Positions 17,339 through 24,876 of a stretch of DNA of 64,000 nt are shown piece after piece; positions within the stretch are counted from its first letter, which is position 1, and each line of letters opens with the position of its first letter. Made by a program: the position numbers and the translations under genes. This stretch comes from Streptomyces niger (GTDB lineage: Bacteria; Actinomycetota; Actinomycetes; Streptomycetales; Streptomycetaceae), in NCBI RefSeq assembly GCF_000718305.1, contig NZ_JOFQ01000004.1:124001-188000 (forward strand). Reading direction: 5' to 3'. The notes beneath the pieces were generated by a model. It was not told the DNA's origin and searched no databases. It was given only the letters and a program-made list of their open reading frames with translations.

Positions 17339-17554
17339 TCAGAGGTGGTGGGGCGGCTTCTCGTCCAGGAAGCGTGCCAGGTCGGCGGCGCTTCCGCCGC
17401 CCGGACCGGGACGCTCGCCCCAGCCCCGGTCCGTGTCATCGGACGACTGCTGGTCCAGCGGATCATCGAAGATCAACGCGGCAGCCCCCGGTCGGCTCTC
17501 GCCCGCGCTCGGGCGGTCCTCGTTCTCAGTTGCGGCGTCCGCTGTCTCACTCAC
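17339..17554 (-). CDS. Small acidic hypothetical protein (71 aa)
   Basis: I cannot name a family. It is acidic and mostly disordered, and ends with GGSAADLARFLDEKPPHHL, which looks like a conserved C-terminal helix and tail; codon bias supports coding. GTG at 17554 is the start that fits, with GGAGG almost touching it, which is unusually close. Its start is 20 bases after the stop of the synthetase-like fragment upstream, so the two are probably co-transcribed and functionally linked. Confidence 0.6.
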   Translation of the reverse strand: MSETADAATENEDRPSAGESRPGAAALIFDDPLDQQSSDDTDRGWGERPGPGGGSAADLARFLDEKPPHHL

Positions 17555-17574
17555 CCCTCCAGGGTACGACCGGT

Positions 17575-18087
17575 TCAGTCGACCGAGAGGGCCTCGTGCC
17601 ACCAGTGGTCGCGGCCCGACTCCCAGGCGACGGGGCGCGGGCAGCGGTTCACGACGAGCACCGTCCGTACGTCCGTGCCGCCACGCGCCAGCGCCCGGTC
17701 GAGCACCGACTTCACCGGGCGCACCGCACCCTCCCAGAAGCCGGCGTCGGCGGTGATCACGACGTTCGCCCCCGCGCTCCTGAGCCGGTCGGCGAGCTCC
17801 GGGGCCCGCAACGACACGGGCAGGGTGCTGCGCACGGCGTCGATCCGGCCGCACGCCAGCGTGGCGATCACCGACTCGGGGACCAGCGGCAGGTGGACGG
17901 CCACCCGGTCGCCGGCGCGGACGCCGGCGCGGGTCAGGGCGGCGGCGGCCCGTACCGACTGGTCGATGAGTTGCTCGTGGGTCAGTTCTTCGAAGCGGCC
18001 CGGCTCACCGGTCCAGCTCAGGGCGACCTTCATCGCTTGCGGAACGAGGCCCGGACCATCGGGCTCGGAGGGTACGCGGCGCAACAT
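17575..18087 (-). CDS. Stand-alone fragment of an acetyl-CoA-synthetase-like fold
   Basis: The 170-aa protein aligns by eye to only one segment of AMP-forming acetyl-CoA synthetases: LTHEQLIDQSVRAAAALTRA, GDRVAVHLPLVPESVIATLA, VVITADAGFWEGAVRPVKS and the ending GRDHWWHEALS match the region that precedes the ATP-binding loop. The Thr/Ser-Gly-rich P-loop, the acyl-adenylate site and the mobile C-terminal domain are absent, so catalysis is not expected. Reading frame and codon bias are intact, with no decay visible inside the fragment, and a second small gene follows closely. It may be a conserved regulatory or binding protein rather than debris. ATG at 18087 is chosen; ATG at 18033 is possible. 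Confidence 0.6.
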   Translation of the reverse strand: MLRRVPSEPDGPGLVPQAMKVALSWTGEPGRFEELTHEQLIDQSVRAAAALTRAGVRAGDRVAVHLPLVPESVIATLACGRIDAVRSTLPVSLRAPELADRLRSAGANVVITADAGFWEGAVRPVKSVLDRALARGGTDVRTVLVVNRCPRPVAWESGRDHWWHEALSVD

Positions 18088-18113
18088 GCGGCCAGCGTGG
18101 CGCCCGCGGATCA

Positions 18114-18128
18114 ACGTTCATTGAACGT
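18114..18128. promoter_or_regulatory. Perfect 7-bp inverted repeat with 1-bp centre
   Basis: ACGTTCA-T-TGAACGT lies 27 bases upstream of the minus-strand synthetase-like gene and in the gap shared with the divergent sulfide:quinone reductase gene. Size and symmetry suit a dimeric repressor operator (TetR-like), but no regulator gene is adjacent. Confidence 0.5.
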
Positions 18129-18324
18129 GCGATGGATGCCCCCGCCATCGACTGCGGGAAGGACCCCCGGGAGCCCGGCGACACCGTCGCCACGGACCGC
18201 CGTGGAGCGTCCTGGTGTGCCCTCGCCTCCGCCCCGTGCCCCTGAGAGTCTGTGGACAACCCGCCGGGCGGGCTTTCGGTCCCGGGCCGGCGGTGCTCAC
18301 CGCTCACCGCATCAGGAGGCGTAC

Positions 18325-19572
18325 ATGTCCACCTCACCTCACCCGCACGGAACGCCGTCCTCGGCAGAGGACCGCTCCCGGGTCCATCACGGCATCGTCA
18401 TCGTCGGCGGCGGCACCGCCGGCATCACCGTGGCCGCACGGCTGCGGCGGGCCGGAGCGCCGGACGTGGCGGTGCTGGAGCCTTCCGGCACGCACTGGTA
18501 TCAGCCGCTGTGGACGCTGGTCGGAGGCGGCCAGGCGCCGCTGCGGGCGTCGTTACGCACCGAGGCCGAGGTCATGCCGGACGGCGTGCACTGGCTGCGG
18601 GAGTCGGCGGTGTCCGTCGACGCGGCCACGCGCACGGTCGGCACGGCGTCGGGCCGGACCGTCTCGTACGACCGGCTGGTGCTCGCGCCGGGGCTGCGGC
18701 TGGACCCCGACGGGGTACCCGGCCTCGCGCAGGCCCTCGGCCACGACGGCGTGACCAGCAACTACCTGCCCGAGCTGGCACCGCTCACGTGGGAGCTGAT
18801 CCGCGACATGAAGAGCGGCACGGCGGTGTTCACGATGCCGGCCGGGCCGGTGAAGTGCGGCGGCGCACCGCAGAAGATCGCGTACTTGGCGGCCGACCAC
18901 TGGCGCAAGCGCGGTGTGCTGGACCGCATCCGGGTCGTCCTCGTGCTGCCCGACACGGCGATGTTCAAGGTGCCGGAGTTCGGCCGGGTGCTGGAGGACG
19001 TGGCCCTGCGGTACGGCATCGACGTACGGCTGCGGTCGGAGATGGTGTCCGTGGACGGCACGGCGCGCGAGGCCGTGATCGTGAACCACGCGACCGGCGA
19101 CAAGGAGACGATCTCCTACGACCTGTTGCACGCCGTGCCGCCGCAGGCGGCCCCCGAGTGGATAGCCGGCGGACCGCTGGCCGACCCGGACTCGCCCTTC
19201 GGCTACGTGAAGGCCGACCCGGCGACGTTGCAGCACCCCGACCATCCCGAGGTGTTCGCGCTCGGGGACGTGGCGAACCTCCCGACGTCCAAGACCGGCG
19301 CGGCGGTCCGCAAGCAGGCCCCGGTGGTGGTCGCCAACCTCCGGGACTCGCTGCGTGGCCGGCCGCTCCGGGCCCGGTACGACGGGTACACGTCCTGTCC
19401 GCTGGTCACCGCGCGCCACAAGATGCTGCTGGCGGAGTTCGACTACGAGCTGAAGCCCGCTCCTTCGGTGCCGTTCGTGGACACGGCGAAGGAGCGGACG
19501 GACATGTGGTTCCTCAAGCGGTACGGGCTGCCGCAGTTCTACTGGCACGGGATGCTCAAGGGCCTGGCCTGA
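18325..19572 (+). CDS. Sulfide:quinone oxidoreductase-like flavoprotein
   Basis: FAD-dependent, membrane-associated oxidoreductase (415 aa) that in its family oxidises sulfide to polysulfide and passes electrons to quinone. The FAD Rossmann motif is IVIVGGGTAGITVAARL (residues 24-40); the second dinucleotide region is RIRVVLVLPD, and HPEVFALGDVANLPTSKTG is the C-terminal FAD contact. Two cysteines match the family's redox pair: VKCGGAP (Cys178) and TSCPLVTA near residue 357; the third cysteine of type I enzymes is not evident, pointing to the type II group. ATG at 18325 follows AGGAGG. No persulfide dioxygenase or rhodanese gene is adjacent, unlike many SQR operons. Confidence 0.85.
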   Translation: MSTSPHPHGTPSSAEDRSRVHHGIVIVGGGTAGITVAARLRRAGAPDVAVLEPSGTHWYQPLWTLVGGGQAPLRASLRTEAEVMPDGVHWLRESAVSVDAATRTVGTASGRTVSYDRLVLAPGLRLDPDGVPGLAQALGHDGVTSNYLPELAPLTWELIRDMKSGTAVFTMPAGPVKCGGAPQKIAYLAADHWRKRGVLDRIRVVLVLPDTAMFKVPEFGRVLEDVALRYGIDVRLRSEMVSVDGTAREAVIVNHATGDKETISYDLLHAVPPQAAPEWIAGGPLADPDSPFGYVKADPATLQHPDHPEVFALGDVANLPTSKTGAAVRKQAPVVVANLRDSLRGRPLRARYDGYTSCPLVTARHKMLLAEFDYELKPAPSVPFVDTAKERTDMWFLKRYGLPQFYWHGMLKGLA

Positions 19573-19573
19573 C

Positions 19574-19612
19574 TCCGCAGCGGACTCGGCAGCGGACACC
19601 GCAGCGGACACC
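19574..19612 (+). repeat. Short GCAGCGGAC tandem repeat
   Basis: Three to four copies of a 12-15-bp unit (CGCAGCGGACACC) begin two bases after the SQR stop, in the gap to the convergent MerR-PP2C gene. Confidence 0.7.
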
Positions 19613-19651
19613 GCCGCCGGCCCTGCCGCGCCCTCTGCCGCGCCCCGTCCG

Positions 19652-20740
19652 CTACGCCGCGGCCGGAAGCGTGTCCGCGACGACGCAGCTGACGTTGTCC
19701 GGGGCCCCGGCCGCGCGGGCCAGCTCGATCAGGTCGCGGACGGCCTGTTCGGGCGTGCCGCCGGAAGCCAGGACGCCGCGCAGGTCGGCGTCGCGGACCA
19801 CGCCGTACAGGCCGTCGGAGCAGAGGAGGTAGCGGTCGCCGGGCCGGGCGTCGGGCAGCTTCACGTCCGGCACGGAGCGCTCGCCGTCCCGGCCGTCCAG
19901 CGCCCGCAGCAGCAGGGACCGCTGCGGGTGCGCGGCCGCCTCCTCCAGGGTGAGCCGGCCCTCGTCGACGAGGGACTGGACGAGGGTGTGGTCGTGCGTG
20001 ATGCGGAAGAAGCAGCCGTCGCGGAGCAGGTAGGCGCGGGAGTCGCCGACGTGCACCAGCGCCAGCCGGGAGCCGGTCCACAGCATCGCGGTGAGGGTGG
20101 TGCCGCTGTCCTCGCCCGCGCCCCGCTCCGCGACGGCGCGGTTGGCACGCCCGACCGCCTCGCTGAGGGTGTTCAGGATGTCGCCGGGCAGCGGGTCCGG
20201 CCCGTCCCCCAGTCCGCGCAGCGCTTCGATGGCGGCGGTGCCGGCCGCCGCGCCGTCCGCGCCGAAGCCGTCGGCGACCGCGAGCAGGCGGCTGTCCGCG
20301 TACGCCGTGTCCTGGTTGCCCTCGCGTACCAGTCCGGTGTCCGACAGGGCCGCGTAGCGGATGCCGGTGATCGTCCCGTGGGTCATGGCAGGGTCCCTTC
20401 CTCGCAGCTGGTCGATGAGGAAGGCGGCCAGGTCACGGCGGGCCACGGTGTCCGCCTCGACGCCCGCCCAGTACGCCGCGATGTCCGCGGCGGCCTCGGC
20501 GGGGGTCAGGTCGCACACCGTCCTGATGCGGGCCAGCGGCATGCCCAGGCGGCGCAGCCACGCCACCAGGCGGGCCCGTTCGAGCTGGTCCTCGGCGTAG
20601 AAGCGGTAGCCGCTCAACGGGTCGACGCGGGCGGGGCGGAGCAGGCCCAGGTCGTCGTAGAGCCGCAGCGCCTTCGGGGACAGCCGGGATGCCCGTGCGA
20701 ACGCCCCGATCGTCAGCAGATCGCCGTCCACCGCCGTCAC
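19652..20740 (-). CDS. MerR-type DNA-binding domain fused to PP2C protein phosphatase
   Basis: Two-domain protein of about 360 aa. Residues ~8-78 are a MerR winged-helix domain (TIGAFARASRLSPKALRLYD, GYRFYAEDQLERARLVAWL). After a short helical linker, residues ~125-355 are a PP2C Ser/Thr phosphatase: the metal-binding motifs DTGLVREGNQD, VADGFGADGAA, VHVGDSRAYLLRDG, LCSDGLYGVV and APDNVSC are all intact, so an active Mn/Mg phosphatase is expected. It could tie dephosphorylation of a Ser/Thr-kinase target to transcription. The start is uncertain: GTG at 20740 has GGGGAGG close upstream; ATG at 20770 is an alternative. Confidence 0.82.
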   Translation of the reverse strand: MTAVDGDLLTIGAFARASRLSPKALRLYDDLGLLRPARVDPLSGYRFYAEDQLERARLVAWLRRLGMPLARIRTVCDLTPAEAAADIAAYWAGVEADTVARRDLAAFLIDQLRGRDPAMTHGTITGIRYAALSDTGLVREGNQDTAYADSRLLAVADGFGADGAAAGTAAIEALRGLGDGPDPLPGDILNTLSEAVGRANRAVAERGAGEDSGTTLTAMLWTGSRLALVHVGDSRAYLLRDGCFFRITHDHTLVQSLVDEGRLTLEEAAAHPQRSLLLRALDGRDGERSVPDVKLPDARPGDRYLLCSDGLYGVVRDADLRGVLASGGTPEQAVRDLIELARAAGAPDNVSCVVADTLPAAA

Positions 20741-20871
20741 CGCCTCCCCGTACGCGACCACCGCCGGCATGCCGCAGCCCAACACCCAACTCCCTGAGCC
20801 GGGCCGGGCTCCGGCCGCCTTCCACGACCGAGGCTGGGGCTTGCCCCAAGGACAAGGTCAACACCACGACC

Positions 20872-21003
20872 GGAACACCGACCGGAACACCGGCCGGAGC
20901 ACCGGCAGCCGGAACGCTGACCCGAACACCGGCGGGAACACCGGCGAGGACACCGGCAGGGACACCGATGGAGACACCGGCCCGGACTTCGGCCGGGACG
21001 CCG
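20872..21003 (-). repeat. 12-bp degenerate tandem repeat, about 11 copies
   Basis: Consensus GGAACACCGGCV, phase kept as multiples of 12 bp. It fills the space between the stop of the M20 amidohydrolase and the start of the MerR-PP2C gene, both on the minus strand, so a read-through transcript would contain it just before the merR-PP2C leader. Confidence 0.85.
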
Positions 21004-21006
21004 TTC

Positions 21007-22257
21007 TCAGGCCTCCGCCCCCTCCTTCCCCAGGCCCGTGAGGGCCGCCGCCACCAGGGCCCGGGTACCCATCGTGAGGGTGGGCTGCTGGACGGGGGCG
21101 AAGCGTGCGGAGTGGTTGGAGGGGATGTCCTGGGAGATCCGGCCGGCCTCCAGCGCCTTGCGGAAGGCGGCGGGGTCCCAGCCGCCGAGCCACCAGTAGT
21201 ACAGCGGCGCCTCCGCAGCGGTCGCGAGCAGGCCCGCGTCCTCGCTGCCGGAGGCCGGGTCGTACGGGAACAGCGCCTGCTCGCCGAAGAGCCCGGCGAA
21301 GGAGGCGTTGACCTCGCGCAGCGCGTCCGAGTCGTTGCGGGTGACGGGGAAGTCGGCGATGGTCTCCGTCTCCGGGGCGCGCGCCGCACCGGACGCCGCG
21401 GCCTCGGCGCGGGCGATGCGGTCCACGGCGGCCAGCACGCGAGCGCGCACCTCCTCGTCGAAGGTGCGGATGCTGAGCTGGACGGTGGCGTGGTCGGGAA
21501 TGACGTTCGGGGCGTCGCCCGCGTGGAAGGAGCCGACGGTGACGACGACCTGTTCCCTCGACGCGGTCTCGCGGGCGACGACGGACTGCACGCGCTGCAC
21601 AAAGGAGGCGGCCATCAGGATCGGGTCGACGGTGGTCTCGGGGCGCGAGCCGTGGCCGCCGGTGCCGTGGAAGGTGATCCGCAGGCTGTCGGCGGCGGCC
21701 ATGCAGGCGCCGTCGTGGTACGCGATCAGGCCGGCGCCCAGCGGCGCGACGTGCTGGGCGTAGACCACGTCCGGCACCGGGACCTTCTCGTAGAGGCCGT
21801 CGTCGATCATCTTCTGGGCTCCGCCGCCGTCCTCCTCGGCGGGCTGGAAGAGCGCGACGAGGGTGCCGGACCAGTGGTCACGGCCGGCGGCCAGCAGCCC
21901 GGCGGCGCCGATCAGGCAGGTGACGTGGACGTCATGGCCGCAGGCGTGCATGACGCCCTCGTGGGTGGAGGCGTAGGGCAGTCCGGTCTGTTCGGTCACG
22001 GGCAGCGCGTCCATGTCGGCACGGAGCAGGACCGTCGGTCCGTCACCGTTGCGCAGCACGCCCACCACACCGGTACGGCCGATGCCGGTGAGCACGTCGA
22101 AGCCGTCGGCTTTCAGGCGCCGGGCGACCTCGGCGGCGGTGCGGGTCTCCTGGAAAGAGAGTTCGGGGTTCCGGTGGAGATCTTCGTAGAGGGCTTCGAG
22201 GTCCGCCATGCGGGCGTCGAGCGGGGCCAGGACCATCTCACGCGCACGATCGCTCAT
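21007..22257 (-). CDS. M20 family amidohydrolase (hippurate hydrolase-like)
   Basis: Metal-dependent amidase (416 aa) of the M20D/amidohydrolase group that removes acyl groups from amino acids or related amides. Features in order: HRNPELSFQETRTA, TVLLRADMDALPV (metal ligand Asp), HEGVMHACGHDVHV (His ligands), LFQPAEEDGGGAQKMI (catalytic Glu pair), then the dimerisation domain with GTGGHGSRPETTVDPI, and the C-terminal region with SGSEDAG and IPSNHSARFAP carrying the last ligand. ATG at 22257. It is transcribed away from the O-methyltransferase across a gap full of short repeats. Confidence 0.9.
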   Translation of the reverse strand: MSDRAREMVLAPLDARMADLEALYEDLHRNPELSFQETRTAAEVARRLKADGFDVLTGIGRTGVVGVLRNGDGPTVLLRADMDALPVTEQTGLPYASTHEGVMHACGHDVHVTCLIGAAGLLAAGRDHWSGTLVALFQPAEEDGGGAQKMIDDGLYEKVPVPDVVYAQHVAPLGAGLIAYHDGACMAAADSLRITFHGTGGHGSRPETTVDPILMAASFVQRVQSVVARETASREQVVVTVGSFHAGDAPNVIPDHATVQLSIRTFDEEVRARVLAAVDRIARAEAAASGAARAPETETIADFPVTRNDSDALREVNASFAGLFGEQALFPYDPASGSEDAGLLATAAEAPLYYWWLGGWDPAAFRKALEAGRISQDIPSNHSARFAPVQQPTLTMGTRALVAAALTGLGKEGAEA

Positions 22258-22599
22258 GTGCCGTATTCGATCACGGAAATCCCGTACCGGGACAGAGGAC
22301 GCGGCGCGTCGGCGAGTGCCACCGGACACCCGCCACGACCGGGCGGTAACAGGGCCGTACGCCCCTCGGCAACAGGATCGAACGCCCTCGGTAACACGAC
22401 CGTACGCCCCGCGGTAACAGGGCCGTAGCCCCTCGGTGGCAAGGCCGACAGGAGGTCTCAGGTGGCCGGAGTTCGCAGGGTGTTCGGGAGGCGACGGTGA
22501 CAGGCGGGCCCCGCGCTGCCACGGTGGACCCTCGATACGGGACGACTCAGCTCGGCGCATGTGAGTGACCCGGTTCATGTGAGTGACGGGAGGCGGACG
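22258..22599. other. Divergent gap with two repeat sets
   Basis: The 342-bp gap between the divergent amidohydrolase and methyltransferase holds no gene. It contains the 23-bp tandem array at 22344-22450 and, just before the methyltransferase, two exact copies of CATGTGAGTGAC (22558-22569 and 22576-22587, 18 bp apart). The second copy abuts the GGGAGG ribosome site. Confidence 0.7.
22344..22450. repeat. 23-bp tandem repeat, about 4.5 copies
   Basis: The unit is CGGTAACAGGGCCGTACGCC plus CCT; copies 2-4 differ by one to four bases (for example CGGCAACAGGATCGAACGCC). The unit holds an imperfect internal GGCCGTACG symmetry. Spacing is constant, near two helical turns, which also fits an array of protein-binding sites. 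Confidence 0.85.
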
Positions 22600-23757
22600 T
22601 TGACCACATCATCAGCCGGCCGGTCCACGGAGCGGCCCACGAACCCGCCCACGGCCCCGCTCGCCGGCCGTCCGGCGAACCCCGCCGACGGCCGGGTGCC
22701 GGAGGACCCGGTCGCGTTTCTGATCGAGCATGCGCTGGGGCACCTGTTCTCCGCCGCGCTGCGCACCGCCGTGCAGTACCGCATCGCGGACCACCTCGCG
22801 GAGGGGCCGCGTACGGTCGAGCAGCTCGCCGCCGCCACCGGCACACACGCTCCCCACCTGCGGCGCCTGCTGCGCTACCTCGCCACCCGGGACATCTTCC
22901 GCGAAGACGCGACCGGCGCTTTCCATCTGACGCCGGGCGCGCGGCCGCTCCGTTCCGATGAGCCGCACTCGCTGCGGGACGCGGTGCTGATGATGACCGA
23001 CGAGACGTTCCGGCGGTCCTCGGCGGCGCTCGCGGAGACGGTACGGACCGCCGGACCCTCCTTCGACCGGATCTTCGGGGCGCCGCTCTTCGAGTTCCTG
23101 GCCGCCGACCCCGGTACGCGGGAGCTGTTCGACACGGGCATGGCGTCCCTGTCCGGGCCGGTGGACGGGCTGGTCGCGGAGAGCTACCCGTTCCCCGAGG
23201 GCAGCACGGTGGTCGACGTCGGAGGCGGGCGGGGCGGGCTGCTGCGCGCCGTCCTGGAGCTGCACCCCTCGGTCACCGGGGTGCTCCACGACCAGGAGCC
23301 GGCGATCGCCCGGCACGTGCTGGACGTGCCGGATCTGGCGGGCCGCTGGTGCGCCGAGACGGGGGATTTCTTCGCATCCGTACCGGAGGGCGGCGACGTG
23401 TACGTGCTCAAGCACGTGCTGCACGACTGGCCGGACTCCGCGTGCGTGGACATCCTGCGGCGGGTGCGGGACGTGGTCCCGGCGCAGGGCCGGCTGCTGA
23501 TCGTGGACGCCGTGCTGCCGCCGGGCAACGCGCCGCACTACGGGAAGGCGATGGACGTGGCGATGATGGCGGTCGTCGACGGCCGGGAGCGAACCGCCGA
23601 GGAGTACGCCACGCTGCTGTCGGCGGCGGACTTCCGGCTGACGCGCGTCCTGTCCACGCCCGCCTTCCCCTCGATCGTGGAGTCGGTGCCGGCGGCGCGG
23701 ACGACACCCCGGACGGCGGGCGGAACGGACCACACAGCTGGAGCCCGGCTGCCCTGA
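22600..23757 (+). CDS. SAM-dependent O-methyltransferase (acetylserotonin-MT type)
   Basis: Class I methyltransferase of the plant/polyketide O-methyltransferase type (385 aa). An N-terminal winged-helix dimerisation domain (YRIADHLAEGPRTVEQLAAA, HLRRLLRYLATRDIF) precedes the SAM domain with VVDVGGGRGGLLRAV, and the catalytic segment YVLKHVLHDWPDSACVDIL contains the conserved His-Asp pair. Such enzymes methylate hydroxyls of aromatic secondary metabolites, but no biosynthetic cluster is next to it. TTG at 22600 is preferred because GGGAGG lies six bases upstream; GTG codons at 22561 and 22579 lie within a direct repeat. The last codons overlap a 24-bp repeat array. Confidence 0.88.
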   Translation: MTTSSAGRSTERPTNPPTAPLAGRPANPADGRVPEDPVAFLIEHALGHLFSAALRTAVQYRIADHLAEGPRTVEQLAAATGTHAPHLRRLLRYLATRDIFREDATGAFHLTPGARPLRSDEPHSLRDAVLMMTDETFRRSSAALAETVRTAGPSFDRIFGAPLFEFLAADPGTRELFDTGMASLSGPVDGLVAESYPFPEGSTVVDVGGGRGGLLRAVLELHPSVTGVLHDQEPAIARHVLDVPDLAGRWCAETGDFFASVPEGGDVYVLKHVLHDWPDSACVDILRRVRDVVPAQGRLLIVDAVLPPGNAPHYGKAMDVAMMAVVDGRERTAEEYATLLSAADFRLTRVLSTPAFPSIVESVPAARTTPRTAGGTDHTAGARLP

Positions 23758-23872
23758 CCTACCGGAGCCCGGCTGCCCTGATCTACCGGAGCCCGGCTGC
23801 CCCGACCGACCGGAGTCCGGCTGCCCTGACCTACCGGAGCTCGCCTCCTCGGCCTATCGGAGCTCGCCTCCC
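23742..23872 (+). repeat. 24-bp tandem repeat spanning the methyltransferase stop codon
   Basis: AGCCCGGCTGCCCTGACCTA plus CCGG repeats from 23742 in four near-identical copies and two decayed ones. The first copy supplies the last residues and stop codon of the methyltransferase. Confidence 0.85.
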
Positions 23873-23922
23873 CCCGGCGCCTCCCCCCCCGGCCGACCGG
23901 AGTCCCGCTCCCTTGCTCCGGC

Positions 23923-23975
23923 AGGGCCTGGCGCCTACCCCGGCAAGGCCTGGCGCCTACCCCGGTAGGGCCTGG
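23923..23975. repeat. 22-bp tandem repeat, 2.4 copies
   Basis: Copies of RGGCCTGGCGCCTACCCCGG start at 23923, 23945 and 23967. They run over the stop codon of the minus-strand haemoglobin gene and encode its final residues (APGQALPG). Confidence 0.75.
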
Positions 23976-24529
23976 CCCGGTGCTCGTAGGCGCAGGGCGG
24001 CCAGCGGTATGAAGCCGCCCGGGCCGCCGCCGGTGTCCGCGGCCCGCCCGTACAGGCGGCGCAGCATCGACACCGCTACCCGCTCGCCCTGGTTCTTGGC
24101 GCGCTCGGCGCGCGGCCCGGCGTGCAGTCCGTCCACGGTGGCGTGCCACAGCTGGACCCAGCGCCCGAAGTGCGCGGCGGTCAGCGGGCGGGCACGGTGC
24201 AGTCCGGCGTGCACACCGAAGGCGTCGCGGCGGTAGTCGGCGGTGCGGAACAGCGCCCGCTCCCAGAAGTCGGTGATCGCCGGCAGGTGGGCGTCCAGGT
24301 CGGTGCCCGCGACGTCGGTGAAGAACGGGCCGATCAGCGGGTCGGCGAAGGCGGCGGTGTAGAAGCGGCGCAGCAGCCGGTCGAGGTCCGGGCGACCCGC
24401 GATGTCCGAGCGGCCAGCGGTGCCCGAGCGGCCAGCGGTGTCTGAGCGGCCAGCGGTGTTCGCACGCCCCTCCTGGGGGGCGCCTGCCGGCCCCTCGGGC
24501 CGCGGTGCTGCTGTGGGTATGTCGGTCAC
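23957..24529 (-). CDS. Group III truncated haemoglobin
   Basis: Small haem protein (190 aa) of the 2-on-2 globin superfamily. The globin core runs from residue ~48 to ~165: LLRRFYTAAFADPLIGPFFTD, AHLPAITDFWERALF and AHFGRWVQLWHATVDGL, with the last His in the proximal haem-ligand position; DPLIGP and FW patterns are characteristic of group III. The first 48 residues are disordered and contain three to four hexapeptide repeats of the type TAGRSD encoded by an 18-bp repeat. GTG at 24529 follows AGGAGCGAGGAC. Group III globins are linked to oxygen, NO or peroxide chemistry; the role here is unknown. Confidence 0.85.
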   Translation of the reverse strand: MTDIPTAAPRPEGPAGAPQEGRANTAGRSDTAGRSGTAGRSDIAGRPDLDRLLRRFYTAAFADPLIGPFFTDVAGTDLDAHLPAITDFWERALFRTADYRRDAFGVHAGLHRARPLTAAHFGRWVQLWHATVDGLHAGPRAERAKNQGERVAVSMLRRLYGRAADTGGGPGGFIPLAALRLRAPGQALPG

Positions 24530-24876
24530 GTCCTCGCTCCTGCCGCTTCTCCGCGCTCCCCCTGTCCATGGTGCCCCACCCGCAGCCGCGGCTCACCCTC
24601 AGCGGGAAACACAGGGGCCGCCCGGGGGGCTGGATCCGGTCATCCCCGGGGTCCGGGCGGCACCGGCCGCCGGGGCCGCCGTACAGTACGCGCGCCAACT
24701 GTCCGCCGCGCGCCCGGGGATGCCCGCGTCCCGTGGGGACCGAGCGCCTCAGGGCATGATGTGCGGAACAGGCGGAAGCAAGGGCCCGGGAGACTGAACT
24801 CGTCCCGGGAAGGGTAGGGTACGTATTGCCCCCTTTTATGCCCAGCAAGCGCCGTCGCGCGAGGAGTTGTCACACC
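24530..24876. other. 347-bp divergent gap
   Basis: No gene is seen between the divergent haemoglobin and L,D-transpeptidase genes. GGGTAGGGTACGTATTG (24811-24827) with TTTTATG after it resembles a -10 region for the plus-strand gene. GAGGAG at 24861-24866 is its likely ribosome site. Confidence 0.5.

Noticed and set aside
16231..19572. A very long plus-strand frame that would fuse the SQR-like protein to upstream sequence across mscL
   Set aside because: Residues before 18325 are low-complexity antisense-type sequence, and AGGAGG plus ATG at 18325 gives the correct SQR N-terminus.
23742..23975. CRISPR-like look of tandem repeats
   Set aside because: Copies are contiguous without unique spacers and there are no cas genes; these are simple tandem repeats.
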